DNA of 31,688 nt, from positions 1-31,688 of the forward strand of contig CAJUJC010000004.1 of NCBI GenBank assembly GCA_910586805.1, written 5' to 3'. The position numbers and the translations under genes are program-made. Origin of the DNA: an uncultured Erysipelotrichales bacterium (GTDB taxonomy: Bacteria > Bacillota_I > Bacilli_A > Erysipelotrichales > Coprobacillaceae). Below the pieces are notes generated by a model. It saw only the letters and a list, made by a program, of their open reading frames with translations. It was not told where the DNA came from and searched no databases. Shown here piece by piece: positions 1-7,380 of this stretch. The first letter of the stretch is position 1. Each line of letters starts with the position of its first letter.

Positions 1-337
1 CTATAATGGTTATATATCGTATTTAATGACTTTTTATCTATAGATTCTATATTTTTCAAACACCATCATTTTGATATTTTTAAATCTTTTCTCACCCAAT
101 CCTCTCCTCAAACTTTTGATGTTAAAAACAAAACACTTCTTATTTACATCTAAAATATATGAAGCAAAAAAACAAATACTTTTAACCATAAAAGACATAC
201 AAGCATATACTTTAATATACGAAATTCTTTTTATGAACTTTTAAATCTATAATACAAACATTAAAAATAAGTCCACAAATACAGTCATAGTCCATTGCAT
301 TTGTAAGTGTTATAGAGCTTTTATGGAGGAAACTGAT
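1..337. other. Non-coding, AT-rich upstream stretch
   Basis: No convincing gene is present on either strand; only short out-of-context frames without ribosome binding sites occur. A perfect TATAAT lies at 248-253 and could be the -10 of the downstream transporter gene, but its -35 (TTCTTT at 225-230) is poor. No riboswitch-like architecture was recognised. Confidence 0.5.
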
Positions 338-1261
338 ATGAAAAAACAAAAAGATTCTATAAATATGAAAAACATTCACAACGATGATTTTCAAAAGATT
401 GCCAATAAGGTATCACTGATAACGATTATTGGCAATATAATCTTATCTATTGTTAAACTTGTAGCTGGAATCGTTGCTCATTCTCATGCAATGATAAGTG
501 ATGCTGTCCATTCAGCTTCTGATGTCTTTAGCACTTTTGTAGTCATTATTGGTATTGAATTTGCTTCAAAACAACCTGATAAAGAACATCCTTATGGACA
601 TGAACGTTTAGAATGTGTAGCAGCTATTATTTTAGCAATGGTTCTTTTTGTGACTGGGTTTATCATTGGAATAGAAGCATTAAAAAGTATCTCAAATAAT
701 CATTACAATGCTTTAGAAGTGCCTGGAATTTTAGCATTAATTGCAGCTATTATTTCCATTATATCTAAAGAAAGTATGTATTGGTATACAAGATACTATG
801 CAAAAAAAATTGATTCTAGTGCACTCATGGCAGATGCTTGGCATCATCGTTCTGATGCATTTTCTTCAATTGGAGCCTTGATTGGAATCGTAGGAGCAAG
901 ATTAGGATTTCCAATGATGGATTCAATTGCCAGTTTGGCCATTTTTATATTTATTATTAAAGCAGCTTTTGATATTTTTAAAGATGCAATGAATAAAATG
1001 GTTGATCATGCTTGTGATGAAGAAATAGAAAAACAAATTTATAATTGTATCATAAACAATGATGATGTATTAAATATAGATTTACTTCAAACACGTATTT
1101 TTGGTAATAAAATGTATGTAGATGCGGAGATTCAAGCAGATGCTTCATATACATTACAACAAGCCCATGACATTGCAGAAACAGTGCATAATGATATTGA
1201 ATTAAAGTTTCCAAAAATAAAACATATTATGATTCATGTTAATCCCAAACAAAAAATATAG
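338..1261 (+). CDS. Cation diffusion facilitator (CDF) family metal transporter
   Basis: Probable proton-coupled exporter of a divalent metal (Zn, Fe, Mn or Co) from cytoplasm to outside. The 307-residue protein has about six membrane segments followed by a cytoplasmic C-terminal domain of about 90 residues, the usual CDF layout and length. Metal-site motifs are visible in the second helix (SDAVHSASD) and the fifth helix (ADAWHHRSD), each containing HxxxD. This resembles zinc-type CDFs, but the substrate cannot be fixed from sequence. The start at 338 is preferred over the in-frame ATG at 323, because GGAGG (325-329) sits 8 bases before 338 and overlaps the earlier ATG. It converges with the GyrI-like gene and shares a terminator with it. 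No metal-sensor gene lies next to it. Confidence 0.92.
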   Translation: MKKQKDSINMKNIHNDDFQKIANKVSLITIIGNIILSIVKLVAGIVAHSHAMISDAVHSASDVFSTFVVIIGIEFASKQPDKEHPYGHERLECVAAIILAMVLFVTGFIIGIEALKSISNNHYNALEVPGILALIAAIISIISKESMYWYTRYYAKKIDSSALMADAWHHRSDAFSSIGALIGIVGARLGFPMMDSIASLAIFIFIIKAAFDIFKDAMNKMVDHACDEEIEKQIYNCIINNDDVLNIDLLQTRIFGNKMYVDAEIQADASYTLQQAHDIAETVHNDIELKFPKIKHIMIHVNPKQKI

Positions 1262-1300
1262 TTATTAAATCCAATCTTCTTACACATGTATACATTATAA

Positions 1301-1330
1301 AAACAATCACTCATCTTGAAGTGATTGTTT
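1301..1330. terminator. Bidirectional terminator between CDF gene and GyrI-like gene
   Basis: A perfect 10-bp inverted repeat, AAACAATCAC (1301-1310) and GTGATTGTTT (1321-1330), with a 10-base loop. A T-run follows on the minus strand and a T-rich stretch on the plus strand. It overlaps the last codons of the minus-strand gene. Confidence 0.8.
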
Positions 1331-1966
1331 ATATTTAACAGGATGTCTAATGACTGTTTTTAAATTTTCTTGTTTTGTCTTTCTAAAATCACTCAAATAA
1401 ATCTCATGATGACATCTTTTATCATTAATATCAGTGACCAAACCATTTTCCTCAATAAACTGATTCATTTTCACAATACTCATAACCTCTTCATCAAAAG
1501 AACCTTTATGCATCAATTGAACACATAATCCCTCATCAATAACTCTATACTCTAATTTATCAACATTATATTCAGGTTTCTTTTTCCTCAAGTTTTCTTT
1601 AGCCCATGTAAAAACTTTTTCATCCACAAATTCAGGTAATCTTATCATAGATAACCAGTGAAACTTATTTTTATCAACAATATTCAATCCATCAAAATAC
1701 CCATCTTCACCCCACCATAATCCTTCTAATGGTGGCACAACATATTCAAAATAGCCTTCAATCTTTTGGTTAGTCATTTTACTCATTTTAATTGTATATG
1801 ATAAACCATATAATAAACGAATTGCCTCTTGATAATCCTCACTCGTATTAGGATCTCCTTGCCCTTCAACCACAACATACTGAATTGGTGGAACTGTTAT
1901 TAATTCAGGCTTTGTTTTAGGTTGATAAATATCTTTATATACCTTCTTATAATCAACTTTATTCAT
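1307..1966 (-). CDS. GyrI-like small-molecule-binding domain protein
   Basis: The 219-residue soluble protein matches the stand-alone GyrI-like (SOUL/effector-binding fold) family: an N-terminal YKxxYxPKxxPELITVPP-type segment, VVVEGQGDPN near residue 34, and a C-terminal CHHEIYLSDFRK segment. Relatives bind hydrophobic or cationic small molecules and some hydrolyse cyclopropanoid compounds. No DNA-binding domain is fused here. The start has a strong AGGAGAGGTG site. It lies downstream of the WYL regulator on the same strand with about 55 bases between, so co-transcription is plausible. Ligand and role are unknown. Confidence 0.8.
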   Translation of the reverse strand: MNKVDYKKVYKDIYQPKTKPELITVPPIQYVVVEGQGDPNTSEDYQEAIRLLYGLSYTIKMSKMTNQKIEGYFEYVVPPLEGLWWGEDGYFDGLNIVDKNKFHWLSMIRLPEFVDEKVFTWAKENLRKKKPEYNVDKLEYRVIDEGLCVQLMHKGSFDEEVMSIVKMNQFIEENGLVTDINDKRCHHEIYLSDFRKTKQENLKTVIRHPVKYKQSLQDE

Positions 1967-2020
1967 CTACACCTCTCCTTTTCTTATTCTATTATACCAA
2001 ATGAAACATGACATCCTATG

Positions 2021-2923
2021 TCAACTTTCTTCATAATTTTCAAGAATTTTTCTAACCTCATTTAAAAACTCCTCTTTAAATAAAATTGGTTCTATGATTT
2101 TCATTCCACTTCCAAATGACAAAAGGAATGAAAACAAATACTTATTTTTTATAACCTTAGTATGAACAATATAACCCTTTTCAGCACTTGTTATATCTTC
2201 ATAAGAAAATGCATCATATACAAAATGTCCTAAATCATTTTCAAACCATAAAACAACCTCTATTTCTTCTCCACTTTCTTTATATTCACAAAATGAAAAA
2301 TCAAGCTTTCTTTTTACAAATCTATCCTTATGTATACATATATGACTCATTCTCGTCAATTTATAAATTCTTAAAGCTTCTTTATATATATCAAACCCTC
2401 TCAAATACCATGTATAACCTTTATATACGAGTTGATAAGGTTGTATCTTTTTATTGGAAACTTTTCCTTTCATATCTATATAACGAAATTCAATCACATT
2501 ATTTTCTATAACTGCTTTTTGTATGATTTTAAACTTATCGCCCATATCCTTTTGAGAACCCCATGAACTCCAATCTATATCTAGCCACTCTACATTATCT
2601 CTTTGAAAAAAACTTTGCATTTGTTGATATAATGATTGAAACTCTTGAATTTCTAAAGTTGAAAACATTTGTAACGCTAATAAAAGATTATCTTTTTGTT
2701 GATTACTTAAAAGACTTTGTTCAAGAACAAAAGTCTCATCAAGAAAAATACCACCTTGTTTTCCCTGTTTTAAATGTATAGGTATTCCTATCATAAGTAA
2801 ACGGTCTAAATCTCGATATATCGTTCTTATAGAAACTTCAAAATGTTCAGAAAGACATTGAGCTGTTGTTTCTTTATGTTCTAAAAGATAATATAAAATT
2901 TCAAATAAACGAAATGAATTCAT
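2021..2923 (-). CDS. YafY/YobV-type transcriptional regulator (HTH + WYL domain)
   Basis: A 300-residue DNA-binding regulator. The first ~60 residues form a DeoR-like winged helix (SEHFEVSIRTIYRDLDRL with its recognition helix), followed by a linker. A WYL ligand-sensing domain spans roughly residues 125-205 (FRYIDMKGKVSNKK, then PYQLVYKGYTWYLRGFD), and a C-terminal extension follows. WYL domains commonly sense nucleotides, single-stranded nucleic acid or other small ligands. The start at 2923 is chosen because AAGGGG (2932-2937) lies 8 bases upstream; earlier in-frame starts (2929, 2932) sit on or against that site. It is divergent from the L,D-transpeptidase gene and upstream of the GyrI-like gene. 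It may control itself and either neighbour. Confidence 0.88.
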   Translation of the reverse strand: MNSFRLFEILYYLLEHKETTAQCLSEHFEVSIRTIYRDLDRLLMIGIPIHLKQGKQGGIFLDETFVLEQSLLSNQQKDNLLLALQMFSTLEIQEFQSLYQQMQSFFQRDNVEWLDIDWSSWGSQKDMGDKFKIIQKAVIENNVIEFRYIDMKGKVSNKKIQPYQLVYKGYTWYLRGFDIYKEALRIYKLTRMSHICIHKDRFVKRKLDFSFCEYKESGEEIEVVLWFENDLGHFVYDAFSYEDITSAEKGYIVHTKVIKNKYLFSFLLSFGSGMKIIEPILFKEEFLNEVRKILENYEES

Positions 2924-2986
2924 AAACATCACCCCTTTTATTATACATAAAAATTATGTGATTTTCTCCACAATATACGCTATTTA

Positions 2987-3015
2987 TTGACTTTTTCTTT
3001 AAAAATTCATACAAT
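2987..3015 (+). promoter_or_regulatory. Sigma-A-type promoter of the L,D-transpeptidase gene
   Basis: TTGACT (2987-2992), 17-bp spacer, TACAAT (3010-3015), ending about 35 bases before the start codon. Five of six positions match consensus in each box. Confidence 0.72.
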
Positions 3016-3050
3016 ATCTTTATTGATATGGCTTTGAGGGGGAATTGAAA

Positions 3051-4499
3051 ATGAATGAAGAAATCAAAGAGGAAGATTTAAAAGAATCAAGTTTTATAAA
3101 GAAAAATTATAAAAAGATATTACTTATAACAAGTGGGATTCTTTTGAGTATTTATATTGGTGGATTTTTTTATTTTAATGGTAAGTTTTTAAGTCAAACA
3201 ACTATTAATGGGATTGATGTATCTTCATTATCTATTGCACAAGTCCATGATAAACTTACTGATCAAATCAATAATAATATCTTAGTATTAACTTTTATTG
3301 ATAATCAAAAAGAAACAATTGAAAAAGGTGAAAGTGGGATTTCTTACAATAAAGATAATCATATTCAAGATTTGTATGATAATCAAAATCACTGGTTATG
3401 GTTTATGTCATTTTTTCAAAAGTCTTCTTTAAAACTTGAAAATATGATTCATGTGGATGATACTCTTCTTACAAAGACATTAAATAACTTAAATCATTTA
3501 CAACCTGAAGCACAAATAGCCCCTGAGGATGCAAAAGTCATTTATAAAGATAATGGTTTTTCTATCATTAAAGAAAAAAATGGTTCAACTATCAATAAGG
3601 ATAATTTAAAACAAAGTATTCAAAAAGCTTATATGAGTGGTAAAAATGAAATCAATGTCTTAGAAGAAAATGGATATGTTCTTCCAAAAATAACTGAAGA
3701 AAGTCAAAGTTTAAAGAGTTTATTGGAAAATGCAAATAAATATGCAAATGCATCTCTTACTTATGAAACAATATCAGGAAATGTAACATTAGATGGAAAT
3801 GATATTATGCAATGGTTATCTTGTGATGATGAAGGAAATTATTACAAAGATGATAAAGTCTTTGAACAAAAAGCAACTGAGTTTGTGAAAACATTAAAAT
3901 CTAAAATTAATAATATTGGTACAACAAGAACATTTACTTTAGCCAATAATAGAAAAGTGACTGTTAGTGGTGGAAATTATGGATTAAAACTCAAAGAAAA
4001 AGATGAAGTAAAAGGTTTATTAAAAGATATTAATGAATCTAAAAAGGGAATAAGAAAACCATCAACTTCAGGAGTTCAAGCGTCTTTATCTAATAATGGT
4101 TTAGGAAATACATTTGTAGAAGTTGATCTTTCTCAGCAAAAGGTCTATCTTGTCAAAAATGGAAAAGTTACTTTATCTTCAAGTTGTGTCACTGGAAAAT
4201 ATACTGACCTTGATCGTAGAACACCTGCTGGTACATATTATTTATATGGTAAACAACGTAATCGTGTTTTAAGAGGAACTCGACTTCCTGATGGTTCTTG
4301 GCCTTATGAATCGCCTGTTTCTTATTGGATGCCATTTAATAGAGGTATTGGTTTACATGATGCTGACTGGCGTAATCAATTTGGTGGAAATATTTATTAT
4401 AACAATGGTTCTCATGGATGCATTAATCTTCCTGTAAGCTTCGCTGGTCAATTATATAATTCTATTTATGTGAACATACCTGTTGTATGTCACTATTAA
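3051..4499 (+). CDS. Membrane-anchored L,D-transpeptidase (YkuD domain)
   Basis: Cell-wall enzyme that forms 3-3 peptide cross-links or attaches proteins to peptidoglycan. The 482-residue protein has a short cytoplasmic N-terminus, one membrane helix at about 22-43, and an extracellular region resembling the putative peptidoglycan-binding type 4 domain (NGIDVSSLSIAQV near residue 57, with a repeat of the fold further on). A C-terminal YkuD domain spans about 350-482. The catalytic signature SHGCINLP contains Cys457 and His455, preceded by the conserved GLHDADW histidine. The ATG at 3051 is used: GAGGGGG (3036-3042) is correctly spaced, whereas the in-frame TTG at 3045 is too close. It has its own promoter and a strong terminator. 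Confidence 0.93.
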   Translation: MNEEIKEEDLKESSFIKKNYKKILLITSGILLSIYIGGFFYFNGKFLSQTTINGIDVSSLSIAQVHDKLTDQINNNILVLTFIDNQKETIEKGESGISYNKDNHIQDLYDNQNHWLWFMSFFQKSSLKLENMIHVDDTLLTKTLNNLNHLQPEAQIAPEDAKVIYKDNGFSIIKEKNGSTINKDNLKQSIQKAYMSGKNEINVLEENGYVLPKITEESQSLKSLLENANKYANASLTYETISGNVTLDGNDIMQWLSCDDEGNYYKDDKVFEQKATEFVKTLKSKINNIGTTRTFTLANNRKVTVSGGNYGLKLKEKDEVKGLLKDINESKKGIRKPSTSGVQASLSNNGLGNTFVEVDLSQQKVYLVKNGKVTLSSSCVTGKYTDLDRRTPAGTYYLYGKQRNRVLRGTRLPDGSWPYESPVSYWMPFNRGIGLHDADWRNQFGGNIYYNNGSHGCINLPVSFAGQLYNSIYVNIPVVCHY

Positions 4500-4504
4500 A
4501 AAAG

Positions 4505-4532
4505 CCCTATGGTGAAATAACTCACCATAGGG
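4505..4532. terminator. Bidirectional terminator between L,D-transpeptidase and endolysin
   Basis: A perfect 11-bp inverted repeat CCCTATGGTGA (4505-4515) / TCACCATAGGG (4522-4532) with a 6-base loop. It is flanked by AAAAAA on the left (a U-run for minus-strand transcripts) and TTTCTTATTT on the right. It marks the left edge of the phage-derived island. Confidence 0.9.
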
Positions 4533-4536
4533 TTTC

Positions 4537-5373
4537 TTATTTAATCATCATAGAAAGAGTATTAATACCTACTATACCATCAACCTTCAATTGATGTTGT
4601 TTTTGATATAATTCAACTTTTTTCTTTGTATCTGGTCCATATTCTCCATCTTGAATAGAACCAACTTTTCTTTGAATAAATTTATTTATATTTGGATATT
4701 TTTTATTAACACCAAAAAGTGGTTTTTTGATAACTACTTTTTTCATTTGTGCTTTTGTTTTTATACCACATATATTATCTTCTTCTAATAAGGGTTGAGG
4801 CTTCATATCTTTGTTTATTGCTTTTTGTAATAATAAAACATCGTTATCAATCACACCATTTTCTATAACAATAACAACATGACTTCCCTCTTTTAAAACA
4901 ATATCTCCAGCTTTTAAATATTTATCACTATTTAAATATTTAACATGAGTCAAAACATCAAACATTCCTGTTTCCTTTGCTCTTGATTTTAATGTTGAGG
5001 TCGTTGCACAGTTACCACTTTTTACAATATCATTTTCTCTTGCTCCTGCTGCAATCATCAACACTGATGCAAATGAGGAACAATCACATTCACATTGTGT
5101 ATGAATCTTTGATAAGTCAAAGTTAACTTTCTTAGCTTGTGCTAATAGAGTATTTCTTTGATTTTGATCATAACCAATATTATCATTATTCGCACCTGCT
5201 CTTGCTTCTTTAGCAATTCTTTTGGCAACCTCATTTGATTTTGGTCTTAAAATAACATTCCAATTTTTATCATACCAATTTCTTATACATACTTCTTTTC
5301 CAGTTTGATCTCCAGCTTGTCCACCTTTGATTTTATTTCTCTCATCAATACTGGCATGAGCAATTTTTACCAT
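4537..5373 (-). CDS. Endolysin: NlpC/P60-like cysteine hydrolase with peptidoglycan-binding repeats
   Basis: Probable peptidoglycan hydrolase that lyses the producing cell. The N-terminal ~175 residues form the catalytic module, with a cysteine in CECDCSS (Cys98) and GDIVLKEGSHVVIV carrying His165. This is the Cys...His arrangement of NlpC/P60 or CHAP-like phage amidases. The C-terminal ~100 residues contain peptidoglycan-binding type 1 motifs; the last copy is clear (DGEYGPDTKKKVELYQ followed by LKVDGIVG), and the preceding copy is degenerate. No signal peptide is present, so export would need the adjacent holin. AGGAGG precedes the ATG. It is the last gene of the tail-lysis operon. Confidence 0.87.
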   Translation of the reverse strand: MVKIAHASIDERNKIKGGQAGDQTGKEVCIRNWYDKNWNVILRPKSNEVAKRIAKEARAGANNDNIGYDQNQRNTLLAQAKKVNFDLSKIHTQCECDCSSFASVLMIAAGARENDIVKSGNCATTSTLKSRAKETGMFDVLTHVKYLNSDKYLKAGDIVLKEGSHVVIVIENGVIDNDVLLLQKAINKDMKPQPLLEEDNICGIKTKAQMKKVVIKKPLFGVNKKYPNINKFIQRKVGSIQDGEYGPDTKKKVELYQKQHQLKVDGIVGINTLSMMIK

Positions 5374-5412
5374 ATTTTCTTCCTCCTACAACTTAAAAGA
5401 GTAGCCTTTTGA

Positions 5413-5703
5413 CTACTCTTTGTTTTCTAATTTTTGAATACGTCTCCAAATTTCTTTGACTTGTTGACGTAATGCAATTTGTTCTTCAATGACATTCATT
5501 AATTTATCATTTAATATTTTTAAATCTTCTTTTGTTTCACTTGCTGTTTTTTGAATATTTTCTAATTGAATAGATATTCTTATAAACTGTTCATTTTCAT
5601 TCTTCAAATCTTTTCTACGTCCTGAAAAGAAATTAATACTACTAAAGACAATAGAAATAATTGTTACAATCAATGCTATTGAGACTTGTGTATCAGGTGA
5701 CAT
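5413..5703 (-). CDS. Small membrane/coiled-coil lysis protein (XhlA/BhlA-like)
   Basis: A 96-residue protein with one hydrophobic helix near the N-terminus (about residues 5-25, ALIVTIISIVFSSINFF), then a basic patch (GRRKDLK) and a long amphipathic coiled coil to the C-terminus. This layout is like haemolysin XhlA/BhlA-type proteins that assist or regulate phage holins, although those usually carry the membrane helix at the other end. Its place between the holin and endolysin genes supports a lysis role. The start at 5703 is chosen because AGGAGGT (5711-5717) lies 7 bases upstream; the GTG at 5712 overlaps that site. It could be a holin, antiholin or spanin-like accessory. Confidence 0.62.
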   Translation of the reverse strand: MSPDTQVSIALIVTIISIVFSSINFFSGRRKDLKNENEQFIRISIQLENIQKTASETKEDLKILNDKLMNVIEEQIALRQQVKEIWRRIQKLENKE

Positions 5704-5715
5704 AAAAATCACCTC

Positions 5716-5931
5716 CTATTTGTCTATTAATTCTATTTCAGGTAACCCTGCAATTGAAGTTAAAATTGAGGTCATTCCTGCTAATAATGAAGCACTACCA
5801 ATCATTATCCAATTCACATCAGCCATAACTACTGCTGCCCCTATAACACCTACAGCTGTTTGAGCCATGGTTTTAATAGCTCTTATTCCAGCTGCTTTTA
5901 ACCAAATTCTAAAATTATATTTTTTTAACAT
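5716..5931 (-). CDS. Phage holin (r1t-type family)
   Basis: A 71-residue protein with two short hydrophobic segments (GVIGAAVVMADV and IMIGSASLLAGMTSILTSIAG) separated by a turn. A basic N-terminus precedes them and an acidic C-terminus (LPEIELIDK) follows. The IRAIKTMAQTAVGVIGAA and VNWIMIGSASLLAGMTSIL segments resemble the Lactococcus phage r1t holin family. Holins form membrane lesions at a set time and release the endolysin. It lies immediately before the second lysis membrane protein and the endolysin. AAAGGGTGA precedes the ATG. Confidence 0.85.
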   Translation of the reverse strand: MLKKYNFRIWLKAAGIRAIKTMAQTAVGVIGAAVVMADVNWIMIGSASLLAGMTSILTSIAGLPEIELIDK

Positions 5932-5950
5932 ATTCTTTTCACCCTTTCAT

Positions 5951-6847
5951 TTATTCAATAGTCTTTTCTTTATTCAAAATGAAACTCTTCAATTCACTCA
6001 TTTCTTTTCTTAAACTTTCTATTTCTCTTTGATTATTTTCAATTATTTTATATGCTTTTTGAATCATGTGTGTATTAAGCGCAATAAATTCTTCATAACA
6101 CAAACCATACATTGCATCTTCACTTATTTTCTCATCTTCATTTCTACCATGTGATACAAAATCAACATCATAAGGTGTCATTCCTATTTCATTTAATGCT
6201 TGAATAACATCTTGTGCAATAAAACCAAATTTCATCCTCTTATAGTGATCATCTTTCATTGTAAATGTAGATGGTTTTAAACTCTTAAAAAATCTTTCTA
6301 ATGCAGTTTCACTCTCTGCATCAAACATGACTGGCATTTCATCAAAATAAACAATATCATCTTTTAACCTTCTATCTGATGATGTATTACAGGCATTTAC
6401 TGCATAAAGTCTATACCACCTATTTGATGATGCTGTACTTCCTAATGCACAACCAGTAGTACCAGGATAAAACTTTCCTGAAGTCCAGTTTGAATCATAA
6501 TATGCCATATCTAGATACAATGCCTTTCCATGTGAATACAAAGCTAAATATCCACTCTTTGAATAGATGTATAAATTATCATTACTATTGTAATTTCCTG
6601 CGTATATTTTTGTATTTGTATTTTTCAAATTCAAATCACCAGTTACAGTTCCCCCACTTAGTGGTAAATAACTATGTGTATGACTTGAGGGAGTAAAAGA
6701 ACTTGGTTTACCAGTAATTGTACTCCAATCTTGATTGTGAGCACTTGGTGGAAAACTTGTTGGTTTACTAAGAACATTTGCCCATGTTATATCTTTCATT
6801 TGAGGAATTTGTATTTCCTTCTTTCCATATCTCATTCGATAAGTCAT
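5951..6847 (-). CDS. Tail fibre/spike with C-terminal S74 intramolecular chaperone
   Basis: A 298-residue adhesin-type protein. Residues 22-57 contain two copies of a W-[AS]-x(3)-[GS]-KP-[TS]-SF-P tail-fibre repeat. HTHSYLPLSGGTVTGDL (57-73) is a typical fibre shaft motif and is followed by a beta-rich head region. The C-terminal ~140 residues match the peptidase S74 (endosialidase-type) chaperone: SSDRRLKDDI with the catalytic Ser157-Asp158 pair, FGFIAQDV, then a terminal coiled coil (about 265-298). In relatives this domain trimerises the fibre and then cuts itself off before the Ser-Asp. This protein probably contributes to target recognition. AGGAGG overlaps the stop codon of the preceding gene, implying coupling. 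Confidence 0.85.
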   Translation of the reverse strand: MTYRMRYGKKEIQIPQMKDITWANVLSKPTSFPPSAHNQDWSTITGKPSSFTPSSHTHSYLPLSGGTVTGDLNLKNTNTKIYAGNYNSNDNLYIYSKSGYLALYSHGKALYLDMAYYDSNWTSGKFYPGTTGCALGSTASSNRWYRLYAVNACNTSSDRRLKDDIVYFDEMPVMFDAESETALERFFKSLKPSTFTMKDDHYKRMKFGFIAQDVIQALNEIGMTPYDVDFVSHGRNEDEKISEDAMYGLCYEEFIALNTHMIQKAYKIIENNQREIESLRKEMSELKSFILNKEKTIE

Positions 6848-6860
6848 TTTCTATTTCCTC

Positions 6861-7379
6861 CTAACCTACTCTTACCCAAATGTATACCGCCATAAATGGT
6901 TGAAGATTTTGTGAATTTCCTGAACCAGCATTATTAATTGTTACACTATGATTATGAACTCCACCATTTTCTACTGTTATGGAATGTGTATGTGCTCCTG
7001 CTGATTGAATAATATCACTAGCTAGAGTTGTTCCTCCACCTCCTGGTCTATATCCTGTGCTTCCTGAGGCTGTCATTTTCTCATAACCCTTTAGTGTATG
7101 AATGTGACTTCCTGATGAACCTGTTGATGCAGTATGTCCATGATCTCCAGATAACCCAGTACTACCAGTATGAGTATGACTTTGAAGATATTTACTTCCT
7201 CCTGTTTTTTTGAGTGTATTAAATTCACTTTGAGAAGTATCTACACAAACCAATGTTCTACCTGGGCAAAGTAACTCCCATTTTCCGCCAAAATTCTTTG
7301 AAGGATTCTCAGCATGAACACTAATGAGACAGTCCCCTATTCTATAAAGTTGATGACCATTTAAAGTTTGAAAAGGCAT
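6861..7379 (-). CDS. Baseplate/collar protein (Gp10 C-terminal-like)
   Basis: A 172-residue protein starting at MPFQTLNG. It contains DCLISVHAENPSKNFGGKWELL, common in Bacillota prophage baseplate proteins, then a histidine-rich HTHTG...HGHTAS...HIHTL region that folds as trimeric, metal-lined collar repeats. It ends in an FMAVYIWVRVG-type terminus shared with T4 gp10/gp12-like collar domains. It probably forms a baseplate-distal adhesin part. The start at 7379 follows the previous stop codon by one base and has a GGGGGA site; the longer frame upstream to 7478 lies inside the previous gene and lacks a plausible site. Confidence 0.8.
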   Translation of the reverse strand: MPFQTLNGHQLYRIGDCLISVHAENPSKNFGGKWELLCPGRTLVCVDTSQSEFNTLKKTGGSKYLQSHTHTGSTGLSGDHGHTASTGSSGSHIHTLKGYEKMTASGSTGYRPGGGGTTLASDIIQSAGAHTHSITVENGGVHNHSVTINNAGSGNSQNLQPFMAVYIWVRVG

Positions 7380-7380
7380 A

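Noticed and set aside
1..337. Metal-sensing riboswitch upstream of the CDF transporter
   Set aside because: No recognisable conserved riboswitch core or stable long stems in this AT-rich stretch.
212..394. 60-residue minus-strand open frame overlapping the CDF gene start
   Set aside because: No ribosome binding site, low-complexity hydrophobic translation, and it overlaps the start of a clear gene.
2188..2781. Plus-strand open frames of 107 and 72 residues inside the WYL regulator
   Set aside because: Antisense shadows of a well-supported gene; their translations resemble no protein.
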